DNA of 64,000 nt from Myxococcus stipitatus (GCF_038561935.1 NZ_CP102770.1:8308001-8372000), one strand, 5' to 3'. Shown: positions 47,889 to 58,102, numbered from the stretch's first letter. Notes: generated by a model not told the origin, from the letters alone. Program-made: numbers and translations.

Positions 47889-47961
47889 ATGCTACCGCGC
47901 CGCCCGCCGCGCACGGGAAGCCTTCCCTGGCGCGGGGGCGGACTGGCGGACGTGGCGTGGG

Positions 47962-49671
47962 CTACTTGCGCGCGCCCGGGGACGCGGCGGCCTCGCGGAC
48001 CAGCGCCTCCGCGGTGACGTAGTGGGGCTCGATGTCCACCGGCACGTCCTTGAGGCGCTCGAGCACCTTGCGCACCGAGGGCCGCACCACGCCCATCTTC
48101 GCCAGCAGGGCCTCGGCGGCCTTGCGGTCACCCTTCCCCTGGATCTCCATCAGCTGCTTCGTCAGCGCGGTGACGGACTGCTGGATCTTCTCCGGCACCA
48201 CGGAGAAGGTGCCGTCCGCGTTGACCTTCACCGCGCCCGTGTCCAGGAAGTGGTTGAGCTGCAGCGCCACGCCCTTGCCGTGCGCCTCGTCGATGCCGAA
48301 GCGGATGGAGCGGAACGCGGAGGCCAGGAACGTCGTGTACATGGTGCGCGCCATCCCCTTGTCGATGACGCCCGTGTCCATCAGCCGCTGCAGCGCCCAC
48401 AGGCCGGAGATGTCCGCCTTGGCCTCCTCGAGCGCGCTGGACGCCACCTGGAGGGCCTGACGCACCGTCGTCGCCTTGCCGTCCACGGTGATGTTGTGCG
48501 GCCCCAGGCCGTGCATCAGCTCGTGCATGAGGATGTGCGTGAAGAACGCATCGAAGGCCACGTCCTGCTGGTCCTTCGCCGTCAGCGCCACCTTGGCGAT
48601 GGGCAGCAGCACGCGCTGGAACTTGGCCTCCTGCACGTTCTTCAGCATCACGCGCTTGGAGCCCATGGCCTCCGTGACGCGCTCGTCGTTGGGCAGGTTG
48701 TAGGCCGCCGTCTGCACGCCGCGGTTCGCGTCGCCCGAGGAGAACAGGCTGTTGACGACGCGGATGGGGGCCAGCGCGCCCAGCTTCGGGCTGCGCATCT
48801 TCGGGTCGATGGGGAGGTTGTTCTCCAGGTCCTGGAGGTGGTCGCTGAACTTCGCCAGCTTCGTCGTCTCCGCGTCGTCGCGCAGGCCGACGAAGGCCTC
48901 GAAGGCGGCCTTGTAGTTGAACCAGCCGTCCTCGTAGACCTCGTAGGGTCCGACGGTGGGCTCGATGCTGGCGTCCAGCTTCATCCACGCCACCTCGCTG
49001 GCGTAGTAGTCGTTGGACAGGAACGCGTCCGCGCGCGCGTTGAGGAACGCCTTGAGCGTGGGCTGCTTCGTCAGGCTCGCCGCCTCACGGAAGAGCGCGG
49101 CGGCCTGCGCCAGCTCGCCCTGGTACTCCACGCTGTACGGCACGGAGATGAACTTGCCGTCGGTGCCCCGACGGATGGTCGTGTAGAAGCCGGTGGCCTC
49201 CTTCGCCTGCGCCTCGGGCAGCGACTTCACCCACGCCTCCACCTCCGCCTTGGTGGCGCCGGCCGGGTAGAAGTTGCCGGCCTCCGGCTTCGCGGGCACG
49301 CCGGGCAGGAACGGACGCCCCTCGTCCAGGCTGTTCCACGGGCCCTTGTCCAGGACGAACGCGTGCAGCCGCGCGCGGCCCAGCGGCGTCTCGTCCCGCA
49401 CCAGCCCGAGCAGCACCGTCTCGCTCCCCGCCCAGCGCTGGCGCAGGAAGAGCGCGTCCATCAGCTGCGAGGCCTGGACGATGCGCGCCAGGGCGCGGCG
49501 CTCGTTGTCGGGAAGGGGCTTCAGGTCCACGCTCAGCTCCACCGGGGCGAAGCGCGCGGTGAGGCGCTGGAGCTCGGCGGCGTCGGGCAGCGCGGCGGGG
49601 GCTTTCTGCTCGGCCAGGGCGGGGCCGGACAGCAACATCGCCCCCAACAGGGAGAAGAGGGTTCGGTTCAT
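47962..49671 (-). CDS. Secreted M49-like (dipeptidyl-peptidase III family) zinc metallopeptidase
   Basis: 569 residues. Signal peptide (FSLLGAMLLSGPALA). The zinc motif HELMHGLG gives HExxH, with the third ligand likely in ALEEAKADISGLW, which parallels the EECRAD of DPP III. M49 enzymes remove dipeptides from short peptides; bacterial members can lack the extra residue in the classic HExxGH, as here. ATG start. It lies 73 bp from the desaturase-like gene and is divergent from the CBM21 gene. Periplasmic or secreted. Confidence 0.78.
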   Translation of the reverse strand: MNRTLFSLLGAMLLSGPALAEQKAPAALPDAAELQRLTARFAPVELSVDLKPLPDNERRALARIVQASQLMDALFLRQRWAGSETVLLGLVRDETPLGRARLHAFVLDKGPWNSLDEGRPFLPGVPAKPEAGNFYPAGATKAEVEAWVKSLPEAQAKEATGFYTTIRRGTDGKFISVPYSVEYQGELAQAAALFREAASLTKQPTLKAFLNARADAFLSNDYYASEVAWMKLDASIEPTVGPYEVYEDGWFNYKAAFEAFVGLRDDAETTKLAKFSDHLQDLENNLPIDPKMRSPKLGALAPIRVVNSLFSSGDANRGVQTAAYNLPNDERVTEAMGSKRVMLKNVQEAKFQRVLLPIAKVALTAKDQQDVAFDAFFTHILMHELMHGLGPHNITVDGKATTVRQALQVASSALEEAKADISGLWALQRLMDTGVIDKGMARTMYTTFLASAFRSIRFGIDEAHGKGVALQLNHFLDTGAVKVNADGTFSVVPEKIQQSVTALTKQLMEIQGKGDRKAAEALLAKMGVVRPSVRKVLERLKDVPVDIEPHYVTAEALVREAAASPGARK

Positions 49672-49820
49672 GCCCCTTCCCTACTCCAACCTCGCGCGTC
49701 CTCCCAGCGCCCGTGCTCGTGCGGACATCGGAACATTCCAACCGGGACGGTTTGGCGGCGCGCGGCACGGCTCGCTGACAACATGCGGCGGCCTGGATTT
49801 CCCAGGGAACGAAGGCTCAG

Positions 49821-49839
49821 GTGCCCTGTGACAGGGCAC
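49821..49839 (+). promoter_or_regulatory. Hairpin just before the CBM21 gene start
   Basis: GTGCCCTG-TGA-CAGGGCAC, 8-base perfect arms with a 3-base loop, ending 14 bases upstream of the ATG at 49854 and touching the ribosome-site region. It could be a protein-binding operator or an mRNA hairpin affecting translation. Confidence 0.4.
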
Positions 49840-49853
49840 GCGGGGGGCAACCC

Positions 49854-50642
49854 ATGACGACTCGAACCGGTACTCCAGCCCGATGGAGCGTGCTGCTGGT
49901 GGCGCTGACGGCGGTGCTCACCTCCACCTCCGCGCTCGCCGCGGACGAGGTGCGCCTGCTCAAGGCGGTGAGCACGGTGTCCAGCTACCGCGGCAACACG
50001 TGGCAGGACGTCACCTACCTGCTGGTGGTGAAGAACCTGGCCTACGAGAAGCAGGTCGTCATCCATGACAAGCAGCCGGATGGCTCATGGCTGGACTTGT
50101 CCGCCAGCTACGCGGGCGGCGCGGGCCCGGGCCAGGAGCTGTGGAAGGTGACGCGGCAGTACCAGAGCTGGGGCACGGCGCCTCAGCCGACGCGCGACCT
50201 GGAGTTCGTCGCGCGGCTCACGGTGAATGGGCAGACGTATTGGGACAACAACGCGGGCGCCAACTACCACCTGGGCCGCGCGGACGGGCCGCTCCTGCCT
50301 CGGGTGAACGTGCTGGTGGCGACCAGCGTCTGGCAGTCCAACGGCGACGTGGACATCGGTATCGACGTGAAGAACCTCGCCTATTCCAAGAGCGTCACTG
50401 TCGTCTACAGCACGGACGACTGGGCGACGTCGCACGAGGTCGCCGCCTCCTTCGTCCCGGGCTACTCCGCAGGTTATGCGTATGTCGCGAGTCCCAACGC
50501 GCAGAACGTGGAGCGGTGGCAGGCCCGCATCCCGCCCGGGTCCGGCACACCTCGCTACTACATCCGCTACCAGGTGGGCGGCCAGACGTACTGGGACAGC
50601 CACTTCGGCCAGAACTACCCACCCATCTACCCTCCCCTGTAA
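49854..50642 (+). CDS. Secreted protein with two CBM21-type carbohydrate-binding modules
   Basis: 262 residues. Signal peptide (VLLVALTAVLTSTSALAA) then two tandem modules. Module 1 (~30-145) has VVKNLAYEKQV and the terminal YWDNNAGANYHL; module 2 (~150-260) has DVKNLAYSKSV and YWDSHFGQNYPP. NLAYEK and YWDNN-x-G-x-NY are the signatures of CBM21, known from PP1 glycogen-targeting subunits and fungal glucoamylase, and binding alpha-glucans such as starch or glycogen. No catalytic domain is present. ATG at 49854 with GGGGGG upstream. Confidence 0.82.
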   Translation: MTTRTGTPARWSVLLVALTAVLTSTSALAADEVRLLKAVSTVSSYRGNTWQDVTYLLVVKNLAYEKQVVIHDKQPDGSWLDLSASYAGGAGPGQELWKVTRQYQSWGTAPQPTRDLEFVARLTVNGQTYWDNNAGANYHLGRADGPLLPRVNVLVATSVWQSNGDVDIGIDVKNLAYSKSVTVVYSTDDWATSHEVAASFVPGYSAGYAYVASPNAQNVERWQARIPPGSGTPRYYIRYQVGGQTYWDSHFGQNYPPIYPPL

Positions 50643-50734
50643 CCCCAACGCAGGAAGGTCCTCGACAAGCCCGCTGGCATGGTTATGGGGAGACGACGCT
50701 TGCGCCCACCCGGGCGCCGGAGGCCTGAATACCC

Positions 50735-52681
50735 ATGACCGTCGAAGCCGCCCCCCAGAGGGAAACCCATGCCTTCCAGGCGGAGATCAACCAGCTCCTG
50801 AGCCTGGTCATCAACTCGCTCTACAGCCACAAGGAGATCTTCCTGAGGGAGCTGGTGTCCAACGCCTCGGACGCGTTGGACAAGCTCCGCTTCCGGGCCA
50901 TCACGGAGCCCGAGCTGCTCGCGGACGCCCCCGAGCTGGAGCTGCGCATCATCCCCGACGCCGACAAGGGCACCCTCACCATCGAGGACAGCGGCATCGG
51001 CATGTCGCACGACGAGCTGGTGAAGAACCTGGGCACCATCGCCCACTCCGGCTCGCGCGAGTTCATCCAGGCGATGACGCAGCGAGGGCAGAAGGACATG
51101 CAGCTCATCGGCCAGTTCGGCGTGGGCTTCTACAGCGCGTACCTCGTCGCGGACCGGGTGGAGGTCATCAGCCGCGCGGCGGGCAAGGACACCGCCGCGT
51201 GGAAGTGGACCTCGGAGGCCCACGGCACCTTCACCGTGGAGCCCGCCGAGCGCGCCACCCGAGGCACCTCCGTCATCCTCCACGTGAAGGAGGACCAGAA
51301 GGAGTTCCTGGACGAGTGGCGGCTGCGCTCGCTCATCACCCAGTACTCCGACTACGTCGGCCACCCCATCAAGCTCCAGGTGAAGAAGACCACCGGGACG
51401 GGCGACGACGCGAAGACGGAGACCGCGCTGGAGGTCGTGAACAAGGCCAGCGCGCTGTGGCAGCGCGCCAAGTCGGACATCACCGACGAGCAGTACCAGG
51501 AGTTCTACAAGCACCTGACGCACGACTGGGAAGCGCCGCTGGCGTGGACGCACTTCAAGGCGGACGGCCACCAGCAGTTCACCGGCCTGCTCTTCGTGCC
51601 CAAGCACCCGCCGTTCGACTTGAACGCGCAGCAGCAGCGCGGGGTGCGCCTGTTCGTCAAGCGCGTGTTCATCATGGACCGCTGCGAGGAGCTGGTGCCG
51701 CAGTGGCTGCGCTTCGTGCGCGGCGTCATCGACTCGGATGACCTGCCGCTCAACGTCTCGCGCGAGCTGCTCCAGGACTCGCAGGTGGTGCGCGCCATCC
51801 GCAAGCACGTGGTGAAGAAGTCCCTGGACCTCCTGGAGAAGATGTCCAAGGACAAGCCGGAGGACTACAAGGAGTTCTGGAAGTCTTTCGGCACGGTGCT
51901 CAAGGAAGGTCTCGCCACGGAGGCCGAGCACAAGGACAAGCTGGGCGGCCTCTTGCGCTACGAGAGCTCTCGCGAAGAGGGCCTCACCTCGCTCGCCGAC
52001 TACGTGTCGCGCATGAAGGAGGGCCAGGAGGCGCTCTATTACATGTACGGCGAGTCCCGGAAGGCGGTGGAGGACAGCCCGCACCTGGAGGCGCTGAAGC
52101 AGCGCGGCTACGAGGTCCTCTTCATGACGGACCCGGTGGACGAGTGGGCCGCGCAGGGCCTGCGTGAGTTCCAGGGCAAGCCCCTGGTGTCCGCGCTCCA
52201 GGCGGACCTGAAGCTCCAGGCCACCGACGAGCAGAAGAAGGAGCAGGAGCAGAGCGCGGAGGGACTCAAGGGCCTCACGTCGAGGATGAAGGACGTGCTC
52301 CAGGACTCCGTGCGCGAGGTGCGCGTGACGGACCGGCTCACGGACTCGCCGGTGTGCCTCGTCGTCCCGGAGGGCGGCTCTCCCGCGTACCTGGAGCGGC
52401 TGCTCCAGCAGCGCGGCAAGGGCATGCCGCGCGTCAAGCGCATCCTGGAGGTCAATCCCAAGCACCCGGTCATCGAGCACCTCAAGGCGCTCCACGAGAA
52501 GGACCCGGCCCAGGCGCAGGTGGCCGAGTGGATTGAGCTCCTCCACGACCAGGCGCTGCTCACCGAGGGCAGCACCATCTCCGACCCGAACCGCTTCGCG
52601 CGCCGGCTGACGACGCTGCTGACGCAGGTGGCGGGCATGGCGGCGAGCGCGCCGGGGGCCTCCGCGCGGCCCACGAGCTGA
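50735..52681 (+). CDS. htpG: HtpG, Hsp90-family chaperone
   Basis: 648 residues, full length. N-terminal ATPase with [21 protein letters not shown] and [14 protein letters not shown], then the middle domain with the ATP-contacting Arg region ([12 protein letters not shown]), and the C-terminal dimerisation domain. It lacks the eukaryotic charged linker and MEEVD tail. A cytosolic ATP-dependent folding factor. The ATG at 50735 is its start. No CIRCE element is seen. A strong terminator follows at 52701. Confidence 0.96.
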
Positions 52682-52700
52682 GCGGCACCGCGCGCCTCAC

Positions 52701-52732
52701 GGCCTCCACCCCACCGGTTCGGGGTGGAGGCC
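52701..52732 (+). terminator. Strong hairpin after htpG
   Basis: Twelve-base perfect stem GGCCTCCACCCC / GGGGTGGAGGCC with an 8-base loop, 20 bases after the stop, followed by TCAGTGACCTTTCTC. Confidence 0.7.
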
Positions 52733-52803
52733 TCAGTGACCTTTCTCGCAAATCCTCGGTCCGCGATTAGACAGCCTTGTGAGTGATAGGGAATGATGGC
52801 CGG

Positions 52804-53748
52804 ATGCCCCAGACCTCCTTCGCGGTCTTCACTTGCGACATCCTTCCGGCGGCGGCCCCCTTGGTGCGAGCAGCCATCCAGGGAGTGGTCCGAGCCGAGC
52901 TCAGCAAGCCCCACCGGCGAGTCCGACAGCCCCTCGGCAACCAATGGTTGGTGCGCTTCGATGATGGGGGCTTCAATTCCTTCGTCCTGGTGATGAGCAC
53001 GCTGCGCGCGCGCCATCCCGATGCGTTCCGCTATCTCGTCGTCGGCTGGAACGACATGGGCTCGGTGGCGCTGTATCCGCTGGGTGGCGCGGCCCCCAAC
53101 ACGCTCAGCCTGGTCACCGCGATGGCCGCCGTCGCGTCCGGCGCGGATGCGCTCGCCGCGCCGCTGCTGCTGGGCTCGGGACCTCGGACGGGCACGGACT
53201 TCCCCTTCCAGTGGGCGGAGGAGGCGGGCGCGGACGAGGACATCCTCGGGGCTCCCGCCGCGAAGGCCCGGCGCGCGGGCCCCAGGAAGACGGTGACGCG
53301 TGCCCGCGCGGTGGCCGTCGTCGCCGCGCCGAAAGAGACGCCGCCGGCCCCCCTCGTCGAGGCCCCCGTGGCCCCGCCTCCGGTGGAAGCGGTGAGCCCG
53401 GCCCCCGCGAGTGAGGACGCGCAGCCGGAAGCCGCGGAGCCGCGCGCGCGCAAGACGGCGCGTCGCAAGCAGGCGCGCGGCAAGCGGGCCGCGGGGAGCG
53501 GTGCGGCCAAGGCGAAGAACAAGCGGGGGGCACGGAAGCCTCGCGCGAAGCTGGAGGCCGAGGCCACCCAGCGCCGCAGCCCCAAGGCGAAGAGCAAGCG
53601 CGCCGGTGGCGCCATCAGCCGCAAGCGCACCCGCGCGACGGTCAGCGCCAAGCGCTCCACGTCGAGCAAGGGCGCGCGAGGCTCCGCCGCCAAGGCGAAG
53701 TCGACGAAGGGCGCCACCAAGCGCAAGGGCAAGGGCCGCGCTCGCTGA
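52804..53748 (+). CDS. Unknown N-terminal domain fused to a histone-H1-like basic tail
   Basis: 314 residues. Residues ~1-145 form a compact-looking domain I do not recognise (start MPQTSFAVFTCDIL; later YLVVGWNDMGSVALYPLGG). A Pro/Ala/Glu-rich linker (~165-220) follows, then ~95 residues made mainly of Lys, Arg and Ala with KAK, RKR and SKR repeats, resembling bacterial histone H1-like or AlgP-type tails that bind DNA. It may be a nucleoid- or RNA-binding protein; the front domain's job is unknown. The ATG at 52804 is preferred; a GTG at 52783 would add seven residues. Confidence 0.7.
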   Translation: MPQTSFAVFTCDILPAAAPLVRAAIQGVVRAELSKPHRRVRQPLGNQWLVRFDDGGFNSFVLVMSTLRARHPDAFRYLVVGWNDMGSVALYPLGGAAPNTLSLVTAMAAVASGADALAAPLLLGSGPRTGTDFPFQWAEEAGADEDILGAPAAKARRAGPRKTVTRARAVAVVAAPKETPPAPLVEAPVAPPPVEAVSPAPASEDAQPEAAEPRARKTARRKQARGKRAAGSGAAKAKNKRGARKPRAKLEAEATQRRSPKAKSKRAGGAISRKRTRATVSAKRSTSSKGARGSAAKAKSTKGATKRKGKGRAR

Positions 53749-53796
53749 GGGCCTTCCCGGCGCACCGCGCGGACTCCCCCGCGCGGTGCCTCGCCG

Positions 53797-55047
53797 TCAC
53801 AGCCCCAGGTCGAGGAGCACGGCCTCGGCCGCGCGCCTCCCGGAGACGAGCGCACCGTGAATGGAGGCGCTGTCGCGGTGGTCACCACAGACATACAGCC
53901 CGGGAGACAGGCGCACCGGACGATGTGGCGACTCGAGCGCCTCCAGCGTCTGTGAGGGCAGCGCGAAGGGCAGCGAATACGTGCGCAGGTGCCGCCACGC
54001 ACTCACGCCCTTGCCGAACCATCCCGTCAGCTCGTCGAGGACCCGCGCTCGCAGCGCCGCCTCATCCGTGGACACGCCCGGCACGGACACGGAGATGAGG
54101 GACTGGCCCGAGGGCGCATACCCGGCGGACACCTCGCTCATCACCGCCACGGTGTTCACCACGCCGCGCCCCTCGCCATTGAGCAGCAACCACGGCCCTT
54201 CCGCGGGCGGCTCGGGCGCGGCGAAATACAGACACGTCACCGCGTTCATCCGCGGCGCCGGCAGTCCAGGCAACAACCTCGCCGCCGCCAGCGGGTCGGT
54301 GGCCACCACCACCGCCTTCGCCTGCAGCTGCTCTCCGCCCTCCAGTCGCACGCGATGTCCCCACACCTCGAGCACGGGGACCCTGCGGCGCAAGACGCCA
54401 GTGGGGAGCTTCGCCGCGAGCTGCTCGGCAATGGCGCCCATGCCCTGCTCCGGCACCGCCGCGTCCCCCGAGGAGAACATGCGAATGACAAACTCGAGGA
54501 GCCGGCTGGACGTCGTCAGCGAAGGGTCCAGGAACACGCCGGACAGGAAGGGCCGCAGGAACCCTTCCACCATCTCCTCCGTGAAGCCCAGCTCATCCAG
54601 GTAGCGCCGCGTGGTGCGCTGGGGACGGAGCCAGACGTCCTCGTCCTCGCCGGAGCGCGCGAGCTGCCGCAGCTCGAGCACCCGGAGTTTGTCCCCAAAC
54701 GTTCCCACCGAGCCCAACAAATGTGACAGCGCCGTCACCGGCTGACGAAACGGGTCCACCACCGTCCGCAGCCGCCCGCCCCTCCACACCTTCGCGCCTG
54801 GAAGAAAGCGATGCAGCTTCAAGGACTCCAGGTCCAGCACCTGCCGGCCCTCGGGATATGCCGTGAGGTACACCTGGAAGCCTCGGTCCAGGCGGAAGCC
54901 CTCTTCATGCACATCCGTGCGGACGCGACCTCCTGGCGCATCCCCGGCTTCCAGGAGCATTACTTTCAAGCGGGATTGCACGAGCGCTCTCGCGCACGCC
55001 AGTCCCGAGAGTCCCGCGCCCACGACGATGACGTCCGGGTTCGACAC
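53797..55047 (-). CDS. FAD-dependent amine-oxidase/phytoene-desaturase-like oxidoreductase
   Basis: 416 residues. N-terminal Rossmann FAD site [17 protein letters not shown], then [13 protein letters not shown] (the second flavin motif of the amine-oxidase/CrtI family), and the C-terminal [26 protein letters not shown] flavin block. The closest pattern is the NAD(P)-binding FAD protein group related to phytoene desaturase and protoporphyrinogen oxidase. The substrate is unknown. The GTG at 55047 has GGGAG upstream; the frame continues to 55176. It is divergent from aroF, 191 bp apart. Confidence 0.83.
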   Translation of the reverse strand: MSNPDVIVVGAGLSGLACARALVQSRLKVMLLEAGDAPGGRVRTDVHEEGFRLDRGFQVYLTAYPEGRQVLDLESLKLHRFLPGAKVWRGGRLRTVVDPFRQPVTALSHLLGSVGTFGDKLRVLELRQLARSGEDEDVWLRPQRTTRRYLDELGFTEEMVEGFLRPFLSGVFLDPSLTTSSRLLEFVIRMFSSGDAAVPEQGMGAIAEQLAAKLPTGVLRRRVPVLEVWGHRVRLEGGEQLQAKAVVVATDPLAAARLLPGLPAPRMNAVTCLYFAAPEPPAEGPWLLLNGEGRGVVNTVAVMSEVSAGYAPSGQSLISVSVPGVSTDEAALRARVLDELTGWFGKGVSAWRHLRTYSLPFALPSQTLEALESPHRPVRLSPGLYVCGDHRDSASIHGALVSGRRAAEAVLLDLGL

Positions 55048-55189
55048 GTGCTCTCCCACATCCCCGCTGGGTCCCCTCCATGCTGAGCCAGCGGGCGCAC
55101 GAGCCGCAAGTGGCACCGTCGTCTGGGTTGCCCGGGAACAAACAGTTGTGCAGAACTGGGAGCCTGGGTTCGACACGTCGAGCCCTGAC

Positions 55190-55210
55190 GGCGCCGGACT
55201 TGCCGGTGCC
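55190..55210 (+). promoter_or_regulatory. Leader hairpin upstream of aroF
   Basis: GGCGCCGG-ACTTG-CCGGTGCC, 8-base stem with one G-U pair and a 5-base loop, 29 bases before the aroF ATG. No U-run follows and no Trp-rich leader peptide is seen, so an attenuator cannot be claimed. Confidence 0.3.
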
Positions 55211-55238
55211 CATTCGTGGAGAGAGAGCGGGTATTCCC

Positions 55239-56264
55239 ATGTTGATCGTGATGCGACCAGACGCGACGGCCCAGGACATCGAGCGTGTGAACGACGAGAT
55301 CCGCCGTCGTGGCTGGCAACCGCACGCGATTCCAGGGGGCACTCGCACGGCCATCGGCATCACCGGAAACCCCGGTGCGGTGGAGCCCGAACCCTTCCGG
55401 GTGCTGCCTGGCGTCGCGGACGCGGTCGCCGTCTCCCAGCCGTTCAAGCTCGTCAGCCGCGAGGTGAAGCCGGACGACACGCAGCTGCGCGTGGGCGACC
55501 TCACCATCGGCGGCGCGGCCTTCCACGTCATCGCGGGGCCGTGTTCGGTGGAGTCGCGTGAGCAGATTCTCTCCACCGCGCACGCGGTGAAGAAGTCGGG
55601 CGCCACCATGTTGCGGGGTGGCGCGTTCAAGCCGCGCACCAGTCCCTATGAGTTCCAGGGCCTCAAGGGCGACGGCCTGGCGCTGCTCGCCGAGGCACGC
55701 AAGGAGACGGGCCTGCTCGTCACCACCGAGGTGAAGGACACCGCGACGTTGGACGCGGTGGCCGAGTCCACGGACATCCTCCAGATTGGCGCGCGCAACA
55801 TGCAGAACTTCAGCTTGCTGGAGGCCGTGGGCGAGCGCCGCAAGCCCGTGCTCCTCAAGCGAGGCATGAGCGCCACCATCAAGGAGCTGTTGATGGCGGC
55901 CGAGTACATCGTCGCCCGAGGCAACACCCAGGTCATCCTCTGCGAGCGTGGCATCCGCACGTTCGAGACGATGACGCGCAACACGCTGGACCTGAACGCG
56001 GTGCCCATGCTCAAGGCGCTGTCGCACCTGCCCGTCTTCGTGGACCCCTCGCACGGCATCGGCGTGCGCAAGGCGGTGCCGGCGATGATGCGGGCGGCGG
56101 TGGCGGTGGGGGCCGACGGCATCATCGTCGAGGTGCACCCGGATCCCCCGCGCGCGAAGTCGGATGGAGCCCAGTCGTTGGACTTCCCCGAGTTCGACAA
56201 GTCCATGCACGAAGTGCGGGCGATTGCGCGAGCCATGGGTCGCGAAGTCGTGCAACTGGGCTAG
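55239..56264 (+). CDS. aroF: DAHP synthase (3-deoxy-7-phosphoheptulonate synthase), AroF/type I-beta
   Basis: 341 residues. An N-terminal ferredoxin-like/ACT-like domain (~1-75), as in Thermotoga DAHPS, precedes the TIM barrel with [36 protein letters not shown] and [11 protein letters not shown]. It condenses PEP and erythrose-4-phosphate, the first step to aromatic amino acids. The ATG at 55239 follows GGAGAGAG. It leads the trp genes and ends 3 bp before trpD, so flux into the pathway may be tied to Trp synthesis. Confidence 0.93.
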   Translation: MLIVMRPDATAQDIERVNDEIRRRGWQPHAIPGGTRTAIGITGNPGAVEPEPFRVLPGVADAVAVSQPFKLVSREVKPDDTQLRVGDLTIGGAAFHVIAGPCSVESREQILSTAHAVKKSGATMLRGGAFKPRTSPYEFQGLKGDGLALLAEARKETGLLVTTEVKDTATLDAVAESTDILQIGARNMQNFSLLEAVGERRKPVLLKRGMSATIKELLMAAEYIVARGNTQVILCERGIRTFETMTRNTLDLNAVPMLKALSHLPVFVDPSHGIGVRKAVPAMMRAAVAVGADGIIVEVHPDPPRAKSDGAQSLDFPEFDKSMHEVRAIARAMGREVVQLG

Positions 56265-56267
56265 GCG

Positions 56268-57284
56268 ATGACCCTCAAGGAAGCGCTGGGCAAGGTGGTC
56301 AGCCGGCGCGACCTCACCCGCGAGGAGATGGCCCGCATCATGGGCCTGATGCTCGCGGGAGAGGCATCGCCTGCTCAAGTGGGAGCGCTGGCGACGGCGC
56401 TCAAGATGAAGGGAGAGACCGAGGACGAAATCCTCGGCGCGGCGGAGGCCATGCGGGCCTGCGCGGCGAAGCTCTCTCCCCGCGCGGAGGTGGTGCTCGA
56501 CACCTGCGGTACGGGGGGTGATGGGGCGCACACCTTCAACATCTCCACCGCGGTGGCCTTCGTGGCCGCCGGGGCGGGGGTGACGGTGGCCAAGCATGGC
56601 AACCGGGCCGTCTCCAGTCGGTGCGGCAGCGCGGACGTGTTGGCCGCGCTGGGGGTCGCCATGGAGCGTCCGCACGAGCGCGTCGCGTTGGACATCGACG
56701 AGCATGGGGTGGGCTTTCTCTTCGCGCCCTCGCATCACAGCGCCATGAAGCACGTGGCGCAGGCGCGGCGGGACATGGGCTTTCACAGCATGTTCAACCT
56801 GCTGGGTCCGCTGACGAACCCGGCGGGGGCTCGCTATCAGCTCCTGGGGACCTTCGATGGGACTCGGGTGGAGCAGACGGCGCGGGTGCTGGGGAGGCTC
56901 GGCAGCCGGCGTGCGTGGGTGGTGCATGGGCACGACGGGCTGGATGAAGTCTCGCCCTGCGCGCCAACGGAGGTGGCGGAGCTTCGCGCGGACGGCACGG
57001 TGCACACCTTCACGGTGAGGCCCGAGGACGCGGGGCTGGACGTGGTGTCGCGCGAGGACATCGCGGGCGGTGACGCGGAGGAGAACGCGAAGCGGCTGCG
57101 TTCGCTGCTCGATGGGGAGCGCTCTGGCCTGCGCACGGCGGTGCTGCTCAACGCGGCGGCGGCGCTCGTGGTGGTGGGCCAGTCGCCGGACCTGCGGGAT
57201 GGCGTGAAGAAGGCGGAGCGCGCCATCGACTCGGGGGCGGCGGCGAGGAAGCTCTCGGCGCTCATTCACGGGGCCGTGTCGTGA
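56268..57284 (+). CDS. trpD: Anthranilate phosphoribosyltransferase
   Basis: 338 residues. The PRPP-binding CGTGGDGAHTFNIST is near residue 81, followed by KHGNRAVSSRCGSADVL and GFLFAPSHHSAMK. All are invariant in TrpD. It attaches phosphoribose to anthranilate. ATG start 3 bp after aroF; the stop overlaps the trpC GTG as GTGA. Confidence 0.96.
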   Translation: MTLKEALGKVVSRRDLTREEMARIMGLMLAGEASPAQVGALATALKMKGETEDEILGAAEAMRACAAKLSPRAEVVLDTCGTGGDGAHTFNISTAVAFVAAGAGVTVAKHGNRAVSSRCGSADVLAALGVAMERPHERVALDIDEHGVGFLFAPSHHSAMKHVAQARRDMGFHSMFNLLGPLTNPAGARYQLLGTFDGTRVEQTARVLGRLGSRRAWVVHGHDGLDEVSPCAPTEVAELRADGTVHTFTVRPEDAGLDVVSREDIAGGDAEENAKRLRSLLDGERSGLRTAVLLNAAAALVVVGQSPDLRDGVKKAERAIDSGAAARKLSALIHGAVS

Positions 57285-58102
57285 GCGGGGCACAGCGTGG
57301 AGGCCCCCCGTCTCCGGCCGCGCCGGGGACGCTGGACATCATCATGGCGCGCAAGCGTCGGGAGCTGGCCGAGCGGCCTGTCATGGCGCCGCGTCCTCGT
57401 CCCGAGCCGCGTGACTTCGCGGGGGCCCTGCTGCGTCGACCAGCGGTCCGTCCCGTGACGGTCATCGCGGAGGTGAAGCGCAAGAGTCCGTCGGGAGGAG
57501 CGTTTCCACATGCGGACGTGGTGGCGGTGGCTCGGGCCTATGAGGCCGCGGGGGCCAGCGCCATCAGTGTGCTCACGGATGGGCCGGACTTCGGCGGGGC
57601 GCTGGAGGACCTGGTCGCGGTGCGTGCGGCGGTGTCGATTCCGGTGTTGCGCAAGGACTTCCTGGTCGCGGCGCGCGAGGTGGAGGAGAGCGCGCTGTGG
57701 GGCGCGGACGCGATTTTGCTCATCGCGGATGCGCTGGAGGATGGCGAGCTGAGGGAGATGCTGGCCACGGCGCAGCAGGTGAAGGTGGCCGCGTTGGTGG
57801 AGGCGCACACGGAGGCGCACGCCGAGCGGGCGCTGGCGGCGGGGGCCCGACTGGTGGGCATCAACAACCGCGACCTGGCCACGTTGAAGACAGACGTGGG
57901 CACGGCGTTGCGGGTGATGCCGAAGCTGCGCTCCCGCGCGCACGTGCTGGTGGCCGAGAGCGGGCTCAAGTCGGTGACGGAGCTGCGTGCCGCGAGGGAT
58001 GCGGGCGCCGACGCGGTGCTGGTGGGCGAGTCGCTCCTGCGAGACGCGGAGCCCGGCCGAGCACTGCGGCGACTCCTGAGCGAGGAAGGTGGCTCGCCAT
58101 GA
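57281..58102 (+). CDS. trpC: Indole-3-glycerol-phosphate synthase
   Basis: 273 residues, TIM barrel. [13 protein letters not shown] holds the catalytic Lys, VPVLRKDF-like [10 protein letters not shown] and [13 protein letters not shown] follow, and the last strands show [12 protein letters not shown] and VGESLL. It closes the pyrrole ring from CdRP to indole-glycerol phosphate. The N-terminus has ~18 extra residues. GTG start overlapping trpD by 4 bp; the stop overlaps the trpF ATG by 4 bp. Confidence 0.95.
   Translation: MSGAQRGGPPSPAAPGTLDIIMARKRRELAERPVMAPRPRPEPRDFAGALLRRPAVRPVTVIAEVKRKSPSGGAFPHADVVAVARAYEAAGASAISVLTDGPDFGGALEDLVAVRAAVSIPVLRKDFLVAAREVEESALWGADAILLIADALEDGELREMLATAQQVKVAALVEAHTEAHAERALAAGARLVGINNRDLATLKTDVGTALRVMPKLRSRAHVLVAESGLKSVTELRAARDAGADAVLVGESLLRDAEPGRALRRLLSEEGGSP

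Noticed and set aside
50643-50734. Heat-shock (CIRCE or sigma-32-type) control of htpG
   Set aside because: No TTAGCACTC inverted repeat and only a weak TCGACA-N16-TATGGG pair, not enough to call.
55048-55238. Trp attenuator or T-box upstream of aroF
   Set aside because: One hairpin is present, but there is no leader peptide with Trp codons, no terminator U-run and no T-box sequence.
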